This document shows positions 17,440 through 25,853 of a DNA stretch of 64,000 nt, in pieces. The stretch's first letter is position 1. Every line of letters begins with the position of its first letter. The notes under the pieces were generated by a model. That model had not been told where the DNA came from and ran no database searches. It saw nothing but the letters and a program-made list of their open reading frames with translations. The position numbers and the translations under genes are program-made. The stretch spans positions 62,001 through 126,000 of the forward strand of contig NZ_JBAJJM010000004.1 of assembly GCF_036880405.1 (NCBI RefSeq), given 5' to 3'. Source of the DNA: Mannheimia indoligenes (GTDB taxonomy: Bacteria; Pseudomonadota; Gammaproteobacteria; Enterobacterales; Pasteurellaceae).

Positions 17440-18177
17440 ATGACTTCTACCCCAAAACAATTAAATCCGATCCAGATCAATCCAATCGGTATTATGCAAA
17501 GCCCTTACGATGAAAAATTTTCCGTGCCTCGCCAGCCCAATTTGGTGGCGGAAGGAAAAGGCATTTTGCATCTCCTTCAGCCTTACAACACGCCCGATGC
17601 GGTGCGAGGATTGGAACAATTTAGCCATATTTGGCTGATTTTTCAGTTTCATCATATTCCTGAGCGAGATTGGCACGCTACGGTTAGACCACCTCGTTTA
17701 GGTGGGAATGAGCGTATCGGTGTGTTTGCCAGCCGTGCGACTCATCGCCCTAATCCATTAGGCTTGTCGAAAGTGAGACTAGAAGAAGTGGTGGTTGAGA
17801 ACGGCGACGTTTATCTGAAATTAGGCAGTGTGGATTTAGTAAACGGCACGCCGATTTTGGATATTAAGCCTTACATCGCCTATGCGGATAGCGAACCTGA
17901 GGCAGTTTCGGGCTTTGCACAAGAAAAACCGGAGCAGAAGCTATCTGTTGTATTTAGTGAAGAAGCCCAACAAGCGGTGGAATTTTGCCAAAACTTTGCA
18001 AAATTTGGCATTGAGCAGCCACTTACTTTTATTCGTGATGTGATTGCACAAGATCCTCGTCCTGCTTATCAACAAGGGAAAGTATCGGATAGAATTTATG
18101 GTATGAACCTTGCGGGCTATAATATTCGCTGGAAAATAGAACAAGGTGAGCAAGTGCTCGTCCTTTCGATTGAGTAA
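17440..18177 (+). CDS. trmO: tRNA (adenine(37)-N6)-methyltransferase TrmO
   Basis: TrmO (formerly TsaA/YaeB) methylates N6 of t6A37 in threonine tRNA reading ACC, using S-adenosylmethionine. The 245-residue protein has the family blocks IGIMQSPYDEKFSVPRQP, GLEQFSHIWLIFQFH, GVFASRATHRPNPLGLS and VNGTPILDIKPY, followed by the C-terminal domain with DPRPAYQQGK and DRIYGMNLAGYNIRW. The start ATG follows ATGACTT-type context without a strong ribosome site, but the conserved core begins at residue 14. It is divergent from menA and followed closely by a SIMPL-domain gene. Confidence 0.93.
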   Translation: MTSTPKQLNPIQINPIGIMQSPYDEKFSVPRQPNLVAEGKGILHLLQPYNTPDAVRGLEQFSHIWLIFQFHHIPERDWHATVRPPRLGGNERIGVFASRATHRPNPLGLSKVRLEEVVVENGDVYLKLGSVDLVNGTPILDIKPYIAYADSEPEAVSGFAQEKPEQKLSVVFSEEAQQAVEFCQNFAKFGIEQPLTFIRDVIAQDPRPAYQQGKVSDRIYGMNLAGYNIRWKIEQGEQVLVLSIE

Positions 18178-18237
18178 ATGAACTTTCTGAAGGTAGGAAT
18201 ATCTAATAAGTGAATTTTATACCTTTAAGGACTGATT

Positions 18238-18993
18238 ATGAAATTGAAAAATTTTCTCACAATTCTACCGCTTGCACTAACAACGGTAACGGCTTTTGCT
18301 GAAACGGCTACCACAGAGGCAGCACCTGCCGGTACGGTTGTTTCGGTAGAGAAAAAACAAGCCTCAAACTTTAGTTTTTCAACCAAAGTAACTCGTAGCG
18401 TTGAACAAGATTTAATGCAGGCAACGGTTTATAGCCAAAAATCAGGGAAGTCATTATCTGAACTGAAAAAAAATGTTTCGCAAAATTTGAATCAAGTACT
18501 GGAACTGGCAAAAAAACACCCTGCTATTGAGGTACAAGCGGAAGGCATTAGCAATAACGCCAATTACAATAACAAAGGGAACATTGACGGTTGGCAAGCT
18601 TATGGTAGTGTGAGCTTGAAAAGTAAAGATTTCAACGCTATGGCTGAGGTGTTAGAAAATTTAGGTAAAGACGTGGCAATTCAATCTATTTACTTTGGTG
18701 TATCGCCTGAGAAAGTTGCATCATTGGAAGAAGAGATGCTACTTGAAGTCATTAAAAAATTCCAAGATAAAGCGGAAGTTATTCAAAAAGCTTTAGGAGC
18801 GAAAAAATATCGACTAAGTATGGTTAATCTGCAAACACCAAGTGATGGCGGTTATGAGTATGGCTCTCCTCGTATGGCAAGTGCGATGTATGCAGCAGAA
18901 CAAGCAGCAATGGGGAAATCAGCAGATATGCCGTTAGAAGCAGGTAAAACGACAATTTCGGCTGTTGCTTCGGGCAGCGTTGATTTTGAATAG
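18238..18993 (+). CDS. Periplasmic SIMPL-domain (DUF541) protein
   Basis: The 251-residue protein has a Sec signal peptide (MKLKNFLTILPLALTTVTAFA, cut before ETATTE) and then a SIMPL domain: FSTKVTRSVEQDLMQATVYSQ, LKKNVSQNLNQVLELAKK and GWQAYGSVSLKSKDF. Proteins of this family (E. coli YggE) are periplasmic, of poorly known function and linked to oxidative stress. A second, membrane-anchored member is encoded at 46337-47092. The C-terminus ends with the pattern SAVASGSVDFE. The stop codon is the first base triplet of a 10-bp direct repeat. The ribosome site is AAGGA. Confidence 0.82.
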   Translation: MKLKNFLTILPLALTTVTAFAETATTEAAPAGTVVSVEKKQASNFSFSTKVTRSVEQDLMQATVYSQKSGKSLSELKKNVSQNLNQVLELAKKHPAIEVQAEGISNNANYNNKGNIDGWQAYGSVSLKSKDFNAMAEVLENLGKDVAIQSIYFGVSPEKVASLEEEMLLEVIKKFQDKAEVIQKALGAKKYRLSMVNLQTPSDGGYEYGSPRMASAMYAAEQAAMGKSADMPLEAGKTTISAVASGSVDFE

Positions 18994-19020
18994 AATTGTA
19001 TAGATTTGTATAGACTTGTA
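18991..19020 (+). repeat. Three 10-bp direct repeats TAGANTTGTA
   Basis: TAGAATTGTA, TAGATTTGTA and TAGACTTGTA follow one another without gaps; the first includes the stop codon of the upstream gene. The varied base is always position 5. A copy-like TCTATACTA occurs at 19050. Function unknown; possibly slippage products. Confidence 0.8.
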
Positions 19021-19068
19021 TTTTTACTTTAAATTTAAGAATAAATCTGTCTATACTATTAAGCATTG

Positions 19069-19107
19069 ATATGAGTATTTATGGTTTATCATAATACTCA
19101 TATTTTT
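19069..19107 (+). terminator. Terminator after the SIMPL-domain gene
   Basis: ATATGAGTATT (19069-19079) and AATACTCATAT (19093-19103) form a perfect 11-bp stem with a 13-base loop, followed by TTTT. Confidence 0.75.
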
Positions 19108-19181
19108 ATTTAGTTATTTATTGGCATTTTTGGAAAGCAAAACGCTTATGTGTTGTTCACCCTAATGGGTAAGGATTAAAA

Positions 19182-19868
19182 ATGAAAAAATATTTTGCTG
19201 AATTTTTCGGTACATTTTGGTTAGTGTTTGGTGGTTGTGGTAGTGCGGTATTAGCGGCGGGGATCCCTGAGCTAGGTATTGGCTACACAGGGGTGTCATT
19301 AGCCTTCGGTTTAACAGTATTAACAATGGCGTATGCAGTAGGGCATATTTCTGGCGGTCATTTCAACCCGGCGGTGTCAATTGGCTTATTAGTGGGTGGT
19401 CGTTTTAATGCGAAAGATCTAGTGCCTTATATTGTTGCTCAAGTTATTGGTGCAATTGCAGCCGGTGCGGTGCTATATACTATCGCTTCAGGTATCCCAA
19501 CTTTTGATGCTACCGCTGGTTTTGCAAGCAATGGCTATGGTGAGCATTCTCCGCACGGCTATAGCTTAATGGCAGCGTTACTAATTGAAGTAGTATTAAC
19601 GGCATTCTTCTTAATGATTATTATGGGGGCAACAGACAGACGTGCTCCGGCAGGTTTTGCCCCGATTGCAATCGGTTTAGGTTTAACCTTAATCCACTTA
19701 ATCAGTATCCCGGTAACTAACACTTCTGTAAACCCTGCACGTTCAACAGGTGTGGCGTTATTTCAAGGAAGCTGGGCGATTGAACAATTATGGTTGTTCT
19801 GGGTTGCTCCGATCGTAGGTGCAATTATCGGTGCATTAGCTTACCGTTTCATCGCTGATGAAAAATAA
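19182..19868 (+). CDS. aqpZ: Aquaporin Z
   Basis: This is a water channel of 228 residues and six membrane helices. Both NPA boxes are present: HFNPAV (N62-A64) and SVNPARS (N184-A186). The selectivity-filter arginine (R187) and the histidine of helix five (H172) are in place, and small residues precede the second NPA, which fits a water-selective AqpZ rather than a GlpF glycerol facilitator. It begins MKKYFAEFFGTFWLVFGGCG, the classic AqpZ start, with a TAAGGA ribosome site. It is monocistronic, between two terminators. Confidence 0.95.
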   Translation: MKKYFAEFFGTFWLVFGGCGSAVLAAGIPELGIGYTGVSLAFGLTVLTMAYAVGHISGGHFNPAVSIGLLVGGRFNAKDLVPYIVAQVIGAIAAGAVLYTIASGIPTFDATAGFASNGYGEHSPHGYSLMAALLIEVVLTAFFLMIIMGATDRRAPAGFAPIAIGLGLTLIHLISIPVTNTSVNPARSTGVALFQGSWAIEQLWLFWVAPIVGAIIGALAYRFIADEK

Positions 19869-19886
19869 TTTTAGCTAAAGTTCTAT

Positions 19887-19921
19887 GCAGTCCTAGCCAT
19901 TATTGGTTAGGGCTGCTTTTT
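19887..19921 (+). terminator. aqpZ terminator
   Basis: GCAGTCCTAGCC (19887-19898) pairs with GGTTAGGGCTGC (19905-19916) with two G-U pairs and a 6-base loop, followed by TTTTT. Confidence 0.88.
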
Positions 19922-19941
19922 ATTTATATGAAGGATTAAGA

Positions 19942-20082
19942 ATGAAAATGTTAATTAAATTAGGTAGTGTGATTTTTGCAGCAGTACTGTTAAGTGGTTG
20001 CTTAGTTACTTCGGTTGTGGGTGGCGTAGTCGGTACGGCGGTAGATGTTGTTGATGCTGTAACCCCTGATATTGTCGATTAA
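19942..20082 (+). CDS. Small lipoprotein (46 residues)
   Basis: An AAGGA ribosome site precedes ATG 19942, and the frame runs 46 residues to TAA 20080-20082. The N-terminus MKMLIKLGSVIFAAVLLSGC is a complete lipoprotein signal with lipobox LSGC and C20 as the lipidation site. The mature part is only 27 residues: a glycine/valine-rich stretch, then VDVVDAVTPDIVD. Pasteurellaceae genomes carry similar tiny lipoproteins (I recall a family named NF038104). Function is unknown. It is cut off from aqpZ by a terminator, so it likely has its own promoter. Confidence 0.8.
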   Translation: MKMLIKLGSVIFAAVLLSGCLVTSVVGGVVGTAVDVVDAVTPDIVD

Positions 20083-20184
20083 TAACTATTACAAGCGGTT
20101 AAAATTCGCTGATAGATTGCAAATATAAAATAAAGCGTTACAATGGCTTGTTATTTTTAACTAAACGTGGATAAAGGATTCAAT

Positions 20185-20772
20185 ATGAAAATCACAAAAG
20201 ATTTAGTACCAAGCATTGCTTACCAAGTGCGTACCCAAGACGGCGTATTGGTTGATGAAGCTCCGGTAAATCAACCCTTAGAGTATTTGCACGGTCATAG
20301 CAACTTAGTGGAAGGTTTAGAAAAAGCCCTTGAAGGTAAAGTGGTTGGCGATGTATTTGAAGTACGTGTAAAACCGGAAGAAGGTTATGGCGAATATAAT
20401 GATAATATGGTTCAACGTGTGCCAAAAGACGTATTTATGGGCGTAGATGAGCTAGAAGTAGGTATGCGTTTTATTGCAGATACAGACTTAGGTCCATTAC
20501 CTGTTGTGATTACTGAAGTGGACGGCGATGAAGTTGTGGTTGATGGCAACCATATGTTAGCCGGTCAAGAGTTATTATTCTCTGTAGAAGTAGTTGGCGT
20601 GCGTGAAGCAACCGCAGAAGAAATTGCACACGGACACGTTCACGGTGGACACGAGCACGGTTGTGGTTGTGGCGGACACGATCATCATCACGATCACGAA
20701 GGCTGCTGTGGCGGACACGATCACGACCATCACCATAATCACGGTGGTTGTGGTTGCGGCGGTCATCACTAA
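20185..20772 (+). CDS. slyD: FKBP-type peptidyl-prolyl isomerase SlyD
   Basis: SlyD is a cytoplasmic prolyl isomerase, chaperone and nickel-binding protein that helps hydrogenase and other metalloenzyme maturation. I choose ATG 20185 (MKITKDLVPSIAYQV), with AAAGGA upstream. The 195-residue protein has the FKBP core split by an insert-in-flap domain (EYLHGHSNLVEGLEKALEG, then GYGEYND). The C-terminal 45 residues are a metal-binding tail made almost only of His, Gly, Cys and Asp, with repeated CGCGGH and CCGGHDH units. The tail is of normal SlyD length. Confidence 0.95.
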   Translation: MKITKDLVPSIAYQVRTQDGVLVDEAPVNQPLEYLHGHSNLVEGLEKALEGKVVGDVFEVRVKPEEGYGEYNDNMVQRVPKDVFMGVDELEVGMRFIADTDLGPLPVVITEVDGDEVVVDGNHMLAGQELLFSVEVVGVREATAEEIAHGHVHGGHEHGCGCGGHDHHHDHEGCCGGHDHDHHHNHGGCGCGGHH

Positions 20773-20780
20773 TTCTTATT

Positions 20781-20803
20781 TCTCCCTCCTTTCTGGAGGG
20801 AGA
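20781..20803 (+). terminator. slyD terminator
   Basis: TCTCCCTCC (20781-20789) and GGAGGGAGA (20795-20803) form a perfect 9-bp stem with a 5-base loop, followed by TCTATTTT, 8 bases after the stop. Confidence 0.7.
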
Positions 20804-20893
20804 TCTATTTTAAAATACCGATTAAAGCTAATGGTAAGCGGTCCAATTTCTTAGAAAATTTACCAATGTCTTTATAAAAATATAACCTTTCAA

Positions 20894-22423
20894 ATGATGA
20901 GTGAAACCAAACAAAACGAATCTGTAGATTATTTGCGTTCGATTTTAAGCTCGAACATTTATGATCTCGCCCAAGTTACCCCTCTGCAAAAAATGGAAAA
21001 ACTGTCTGAACGTTTAGGCAATAATGTGTTTATTAAACGTGAAGATCGCCAGCCTGTGCATAGTTTTAAATTGCGTGGTGCTTTTGCAATGATTTCTAAT
21101 CTATCTAAAGCACAAAAAGAAGCCGGTGTGATTGCCGCTTCCGCAGGTAATCACGCTCAAGGTGTGGCACTTTCAGCAAAACATTTAGGTTTAAGAGCCT
21201 TAATTGTAATGCCACAAAATACCCCGGCAATTAAAGTAGATGCGGTGCGTGGTTACGGTGGTGAAGTGTTGCTTTATGGTGCAAATTTTGATGAAGCCAA
21301 AGCAAAAGCGATTGAGCTTTCAACTGAATTGGGTATGACCTTTATTCACCCGTTTGACAGCCAGGCAGTAATTGCAGGGCAAGGCACTATCGGTTTGGAA
21401 TTAGTGCAGCAAAAGCCGGATTTAGACTATATTTTCATTCCTGTTGGTGGTGGTGGATTAATTGCAGGCATCGCAGTATTCATTAAGCAAGTTTTACCGA
21501 ATATTAAAGTGATTGGGGTAGAGTCAAAAGATTCAGCCTGTTTATATCACGCCTTGAAAAACGGTCAGCCAACCGATTTAGAGCGTGTGGGCTTATTTGC
21601 CGATGGTATTGCGGTTCGTCGTATTGGCGATGAAACCTTCCGCTTGTGCCAGCAATATGTTGATGATGTTGTATTGGTGGATAATGATGAAATCTGTGCT
21701 TCAATGAAGTTGATTTTTGAAAACGTGCGGGCAATTTCAGAGCCATCGGGGGCAACTTCACTGGCTGGTTTGAAGAAATATGTGAAACAGCACCAATTAC
21801 AAGAAAAGAATTTAGCTTGTATCCTTTCCGGGGCGAATGTTAATTTCCACACGTTGCGTTTTGTGTCTGAGCGTTGTGAAATCGGCGAAAAACGTGAAGC
21901 CTTGTTGGCGGTAACGATTCCTGAACAGAAAGGCAGTTTCCTAACTTTCTGTGAGATTTTAGGCAATCGTGCGGTAACTGAGTTTAACTATCGTCATTCC
22001 GATGATCAAAATGCGTGCATATTTGTTGGCGTAAGAATTTCCGGTTCGGCAGAGAAGTTAGAAATCATTAAAGAGCTACAGCAAAATGGCTATGATGTAA
22101 CAGATCTGTCTGATGATGATATTGCTAAAACCCATATTCGTTATATGGTTGGTGGTAGAGCTGCTTCTATCAAAAATGAACAGCTATATAGTTTTGAATT
22201 CCCGGAACAGAAAGGGGCGTTACTGAAATTCTTGCAAATGCTCACAAATTGGGATATTTCTTTGTTCCATTACCGTGCTCACGGGGCAGATTATGGTGAT
22301 ATTCTCGCTGCATTTGCACTAAATCAAGGCGATGAAGTAGAATTAAATCAACATTTAGAACAGCTTGGCTATCGTTTCCAAAATGTTAGCAATAGCCCTG
22401 CATATCAATATTTTTTGAAGTAA
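20894..22423 (+). CDS. ilvA: Threonine dehydratase (biosynthetic)
   Basis: IlvA deaminates threonine to 2-oxobutyrate, the first step of isoleucine synthesis. The 509-residue protein has the PLP-dependent catalytic domain with HSFKLRGAFAMI (the lysine binds PLP), SAGNHAQGVALSA and PVGGGGLIAG, followed by two ACT-like regulatory repeats (AVTIPEQKGSFLTFCEIL and SFEFPEQKGALLKFLQML). Two regulatory repeats mark the isoleucine-inhibited biosynthetic form. Two adjacent ATG codons (20894 and 20897) are possible starts; the ribosome site is weak. The other ilv genes are not in the window. glmM follows after 15 bases but is functionally unrelated. Confidence 0.96.
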   Translation: MMSETKQNESVDYLRSILSSNIYDLAQVTPLQKMEKLSERLGNNVFIKREDRQPVHSFKLRGAFAMISNLSKAQKEAGVIAASAGNHAQGVALSAKHLGLRALIVMPQNTPAIKVDAVRGYGGEVLLYGANFDEAKAKAIELSTELGMTFIHPFDSQAVIAGQGTIGLELVQQKPDLDYIFIPVGGGGLIAGIAVFIKQVLPNIKVIGVESKDSACLYHALKNGQPTDLERVGLFADGIAVRRIGDETFRLCQQYVDDVVLVDNDEICASMKLIFENVRAISEPSGATSLAGLKKYVKQHQLQEKNLACILSGANVNFHTLRFVSERCEIGEKREALLAVTIPEQKGSFLTFCEILGNRAVTEFNYRHSDDQNACIFVGVRISGSAEKLEIIKELQQNGYDVTDLSDDDIAKTHIRYMVGGRAASIKNEQLYSFEFPEQKGALLKFLQMLTNWDISLFHYRAHGADYGDILAAFALNQGDEVELNQHLEQLGYRFQNVSNSPAYQYFLK

Positions 22424-22438
22424 AAGTTAGGAATTAAA

Positions 22439-23773
22439 ATGGCTCGTAAATATTTCGGTACAGACGGTGTGCGTGGAGAAGTAGGTAAATTCCCAATTAC
22501 CCCTGAATTTGCCTTAAAGCTCGGTTGGGCAGCCGGTAAAGTGCTGGCAACACAAGGCACGAAAAAGGTGTTAATTGGTAAAGATACCCGTATTTCAGGT
22601 TATATGTTGGAATCGGCACTTGAAGCGGGTTTAACTGCAGCTGGTTTATCGGCAGTATTTGTTGGTCCGATGCCAACCCCTGCGATAGCCTATTTAACCC
22701 GTACTTTCCGTGCTGAAGCAGGTATTGTGATTTCAGCCTCTCACAACCCATATTATGATAATGGGATTAAATTCTTCTCATCAGTAGGTGAAAAATTGCC
22801 TGATGAAATCGAAGAAGCGATTGAAGCAATGCTTGATCAGCCGATGGATTGTGTAGATTCGGCAAATTTAGGACGTGCAAGCCGTATTAATGATGCAGCT
22901 GGGCGTTATATTGAGTTTTGTAAAGGAACTTTCCCATCTGAATTAAGCCTCGAAGGTTATAAGATAGTGGTGGATTGTGCCAATGGTGCAACTTATCACA
23001 TTGCCCCAAGTGTAATGCGTGAGCTAGGGGCAGAAGTGCTGGAAATTGGTACGAAACCGGACGGTTTGAACATCAACGAAAAATGTGGTGCGACGGATAT
23101 TAAAGCACTACAAAAAGTAGTGGTAGAAGCCGGTGCTGATGTTGGCTTGGCTTATGATGGTGATGGCGACCGTTTAATTATGGTTGATCACTTAGGTAAC
23201 AAAGTAGATGGTGACCAAATCCTGTTTATTTTAGCCCGTGAAGCCTTGCGTTCAGGCAAATTACAAGGCGGCGTAGTTGGTACATTAATGAGTAATATGA
23301 GCTTGGAATTAGCGTTAAAAGAGCTTGCGATTCCGTTCTCTCGTGCTAACGTGGGCGACCGCTATGTGCTGGAACAGCTTAAAGAAAAAGGCTGGAAACT
23401 CGGTGGCGAAAACTCAGGGCATATCATCGTGTTAGATAAAAATACAACAGGTGATGGCGTAATTGCCTCTCTGCAAGTATTAGCTGCAATGGTAAGCCAT
23501 AAATTAAGTCTCAATGATTTAGCGAAAGCTGTACCGTTATTCCCTCAAGTTCTACTGAATGTTCGTTTTGAGAAAGGTGCGGCAAATCCACTTGAAAGTG
23601 ATGAAGTGAAAGCCGTTGCTGCTGAAGTAGAAAAACGTTTGGCAGGTAAAGGGCGTATTTTATTGCGTAAATCAGGCACTGAGCCATTAATTCGTGTAAT
23701 GGTTGAATGCGAAGATGGACAACTCGCACAAAGCTGTGCAGAAGAAATTGTTGAAGCAGTAAAACGTAATTAA
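22439..23773 (+). CDS. glmM: Phosphoglucosamine mutase
   Basis: GlmM converts glucosamine-6-phosphate to glucosamine-1-phosphate for UDP-GlcNAc, and so feeds peptidoglycan and LPS synthesis. The 444-residue protein begins ARKYFGTDGVRG, carries the phosphoserine loop ISASHNP with S101, the metal loop DGDGDR, the sugar-binding GGENSGH, and the phosphate-binding RKSGTEPLIRVM at the C-terminus. All are diagnostic and the length is typical. The ribosome site is TTAGGA. The usual ftsH-folP-glmM arrangement is absent; here it follows ilvA. Confidence 0.97.
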   Translation: MARKYFGTDGVRGEVGKFPITPEFALKLGWAAGKVLATQGTKKVLIGKDTRISGYMLESALEAGLTAAGLSAVFVGPMPTPAIAYLTRTFRAEAGIVISASHNPYYDNGIKFFSSVGEKLPDEIEEAIEAMLDQPMDCVDSANLGRASRINDAAGRYIEFCKGTFPSELSLEGYKIVVDCANGATYHIAPSVMRELGAEVLEIGTKPDGLNINEKCGATDIKALQKVVVEAGADVGLAYDGDGDRLIMVDHLGNKVDGDQILFILAREALRSGKLQGGVVGTLMSNMSLELALKELAIPFSRANVGDRYVLEQLKEKGWKLGGENSGHIIVLDKNTTGDGVIASLQVLAAMVSHKLSLNDLAKAVPLFPQVLLNVRFEKGAANPLESDEVKAVAAEVEKRLAGKGRILLRKSGTEPLIRVMVECEDGQLAQSCAEEIVEAVKRN

Positions 23774-23776
23774 TCG

Positions 23777-23821
23777 CAAGCGGTTATATTTTGTAAAAAA
23801 TTTGCAAAATATGACCGCTTG
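23777..23821. terminator. Uptake-sequence-pair hairpin after glmM
   Basis: CAAGCGGTTATATTTTG (23777-23793) pairs with CAAAATATGACCGCTTG (23805-23821) with a single G-U pair. The stem is 17 bp with an 11-base A/T-rich loop. Both arms carry an uptake-sequence core. It probably ends glmM transcription. Confidence 0.7.
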
Positions 23822-23841
23822 TTGTTTAAAAGGAGCAAAAA

Positions 23842-24501
23842 ATGGATCAACAAGAAATGAAAAAAATTGCAGCTCAAGCTGCATTAAAATTTGTAAAACC
23901 GAATACGATTGTAGGCGTGGGCAGTGGCTCAACAGTAAACTGTTTTATTGATGCCCTCGCTTCAATAAAAGAAGAAATTAAAGGGGCAGTTGCTGCATCA
24001 AAAGCCTCAGAAGAACGCCTGCGTGATATCGGCATTGAAGTCTTTAGTGCCAATGAAGTTAGCGAGCTTGATGTTTATATTGATGGGGCTGATGAAATCA
24101 CGCCTCAAGGAGCAATGATTAAAGGCGGTGGTGCAGCATTAACTCGTGAGAAAATTGTCAGTTCTTTGGCTAAAAAATTTATCTGTATTGTTGATAGCTC
24201 AAAACAAGTGGACGTTTTAGGTTCAACTTTCCCATTACCGGTAGAAGTTATTCCAATGGCTCGCTCTTATGTAGCTCGTCAATTAGTGGCACTTGGCGGT
24301 TCGCCGGAATATCGTGAAGGTGTAGTAACCGATAATGGCAACGTGATTTTAGATGTACATAATTTTAAAATTATCGAACCGTTGAAAATGGAGCATACAA
24401 TCAATAATATTGCAGGTGTCGTTACAAATGGCATTTTCGCACAGCGTTATGCTAATGTTACCATTGTTGGCACACCTGAAGGTGCAGTTATATTAGAATA
24501 A
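23842..24501 (+). CDS. rpiA: Ribose-5-phosphate isomerase A
   Basis: RpiA interconverts ribose-5-phosphate and ribulose-5-phosphate in the pentose phosphate pathway. The 219-residue protein matches E. coli RpiA in length and has VGVGSGSTVNCFIDAL (phosphate loop), DVYIDGADEI with the catalytic aspartates, IKGGGAALTREKI, and GVVTNGIFA near the end. It lies 36 bases ahead of serA in the same direction, an arrangement conserved in gamma-proteobacteria. The ribosome site is AAAGGAG. Confidence 0.97.
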   Translation: MDQQEMKKIAAQAALKFVKPNTIVGVGSGSTVNCFIDALASIKEEIKGAVAASKASEERLRDIGIEVFSANEVSELDVYIDGADEITPQGAMIKGGGAALTREKIVSSLAKKFICIVDSSKQVDVLGSTFPLPVEVIPMARSYVARQLVALGGSPEYREGVVTDNGNVILDVHNFKIIEPLKMEHTINNIAGVVTNGIFAQRYANVTIVGTPEGAVILE

Positions 24502-24537
24502 TTTATTATCGCAAACACATAATACTAGGAGCAAAAA

Positions 24538-25767
24538 ATGGCTAAAATTTCTTTGGATAAATCAAAGATTAAATTTCTTCTACTTGAAGGCGTGCATCAA
24601 AATGCAATTGATGTACTCTTAGCGGCGGGTTATACCAATATTGAAGTACATAAGAAGGCACTTGATGGTCAAGAGTTAATTGATGCAATTAAAGATGCAC
24701 ACTTTGTTGGTATTCGCTCACGTACCTTTTTAACAGAAGAGGTGCTAGCTCAAGCTCCGAAATTAATTGCGATTGGTTGTTTCTGTATCGGGACAAACCA
24801 AGTTGATTTAAGTGCGGCGAAAAGACGAGGTATTCCGGTATTCAATGCACCGTTCTCAAATACTCGCTCTGTGGCAGAATTAGTGCTTGCAGAAATGATT
24901 TTATTAATGCGTAAAGTACCGTCTGCCAATGCTGAAGTGCATCGTGGGGTGTGGAATAAATCTGCTGCCGGTGCAAATGAAGTGCGTGGCAAAAAACTAG
25001 GTATTGTAGGTTATGGACATATCGGTTCGCAGTTAAGTGTGCTTGCTGAAGCAATCGGTATGCAAGTTTATTTCTACGATGTTGAAAATAAACTACCGCT
25101 TGGTAATGCACAGCAAGTTCCGACGTTGGAGCATCTACTTTCAACTTGCGATATGATTTCATTACACGTTCCGGAGATCGATTCTACCAAAAACCTAATG
25201 AGTGCAGAACGTATTGCTCAATTAAAAGAAGGTTCGGTATTAATTAATGCGGCTCGCGGTACGGTAGTTGATATTGATGCGTTAGTAGCCCGTTTGGAAG
25301 CAGGCACATTGCGTGGTGCGGCAATTGACGTATTCCCAGAAGAGCCAGCGTCAATTAACGATCCGTTTGTATCACCATTATGTAAGTTTGATAACGTTAT
25401 CTTAACGCCACACATCGGAGGATCAACTTCTGAAGCACAAGCGAATATTGGTACGGAAGTAGCGAATAAATTTGTGAAATATTCAGATAATGGCTCAACT
25501 GTAACTGCTGTAAACTTCCCGGAAGTTTCATTACCGATTCATAATCAAGCTAAACGCTTATTACATATTCACGAAAATCGTCCGGGTATCTTAAATCAGA
25601 TCAACCAAATCTTTGTGGATCTAAATGTAAATATTGCAGCACAATACTTACAAACCGACCCAACTATTGGTTATGTCGTGATCGATGTGGAATGTGATAA
25701 TGTTGATGATGCATTACAACGCTTAAAAGTCATTGAAGGCACAATTCGAGCACGTGTACTTTACTAA
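24538..25767 (+). CDS. serA: D-3-phosphoglycerate dehydrogenase
   Basis: SerA oxidises 3-phosphoglycerate to phosphohydroxypyruvate, the first step of serine synthesis. The 409-residue protein is the E. coli-type short form. It has the substrate domain (IGCFCIGTNQVDL), the NAD-binding loop IVGYGHIGSQL, NAARGTVVDIDAL, the catalytic region TPHIGGSTSEAQ, and a C-terminal ACT domain (HENRPGILNQINQIF) that gives serine feedback inhibition. The ribosome site is TAGGAG. It is probably co-transcribed with rpiA and ends at a strong terminator. Confidence 0.97.
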   Translation: MAKISLDKSKIKFLLLEGVHQNAIDVLLAAGYTNIEVHKKALDGQELIDAIKDAHFVGIRSRTFLTEEVLAQAPKLIAIGCFCIGTNQVDLSAAKRRGIPVFNAPFSNTRSVAELVLAEMILLMRKVPSANAEVHRGVWNKSAAGANEVRGKKLGIVGYGHIGSQLSVLAEAIGMQVYFYDVENKLPLGNAQQVPTLEHLLSTCDMISLHVPEIDSTKNLMSAERIAQLKEGSVLINAARGTVVDIDALVARLEAGTLRGAAIDVFPEEPASINDPFVSPLCKFDNVILTPHIGGSTSEAQANIGTEVANKFVKYSDNGSTVTAVNFPEVSLPIHNQAKRLLHIHENRPGILNQINQIFVDLNVNIAAQYLQTDPTIGYVVIDVECDNVDDALQRLKVIEGTIRARVLY

Positions 25768-25773
25768 TTAAGC

Positions 25774-25804
25774 AAAGAGCCTGAATAATATTCAGGCTCT
25801 TTTG
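25774..25804 (+). terminator. serA terminator
   Basis: AAAGAGCCTGAAT (25774-25786) and ATTCAGGCTCTTT (25790-25802) form a perfect 13-bp stem with a 3-base loop and a T-rich tail. Confidence 0.92.
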
Positions 25805-25853
25805 TTACAAGCGGTCATATTTTTAAAAAATTTTACAACCGATTAATTTATGC

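Noticed and set aside
20594..20854. Thr/Val-rich frame overlapping the 3' end of slyD
   Set aside because: Composition is a frame shift of the His/Gly codon repeats of SlyD; it is not independent coding.
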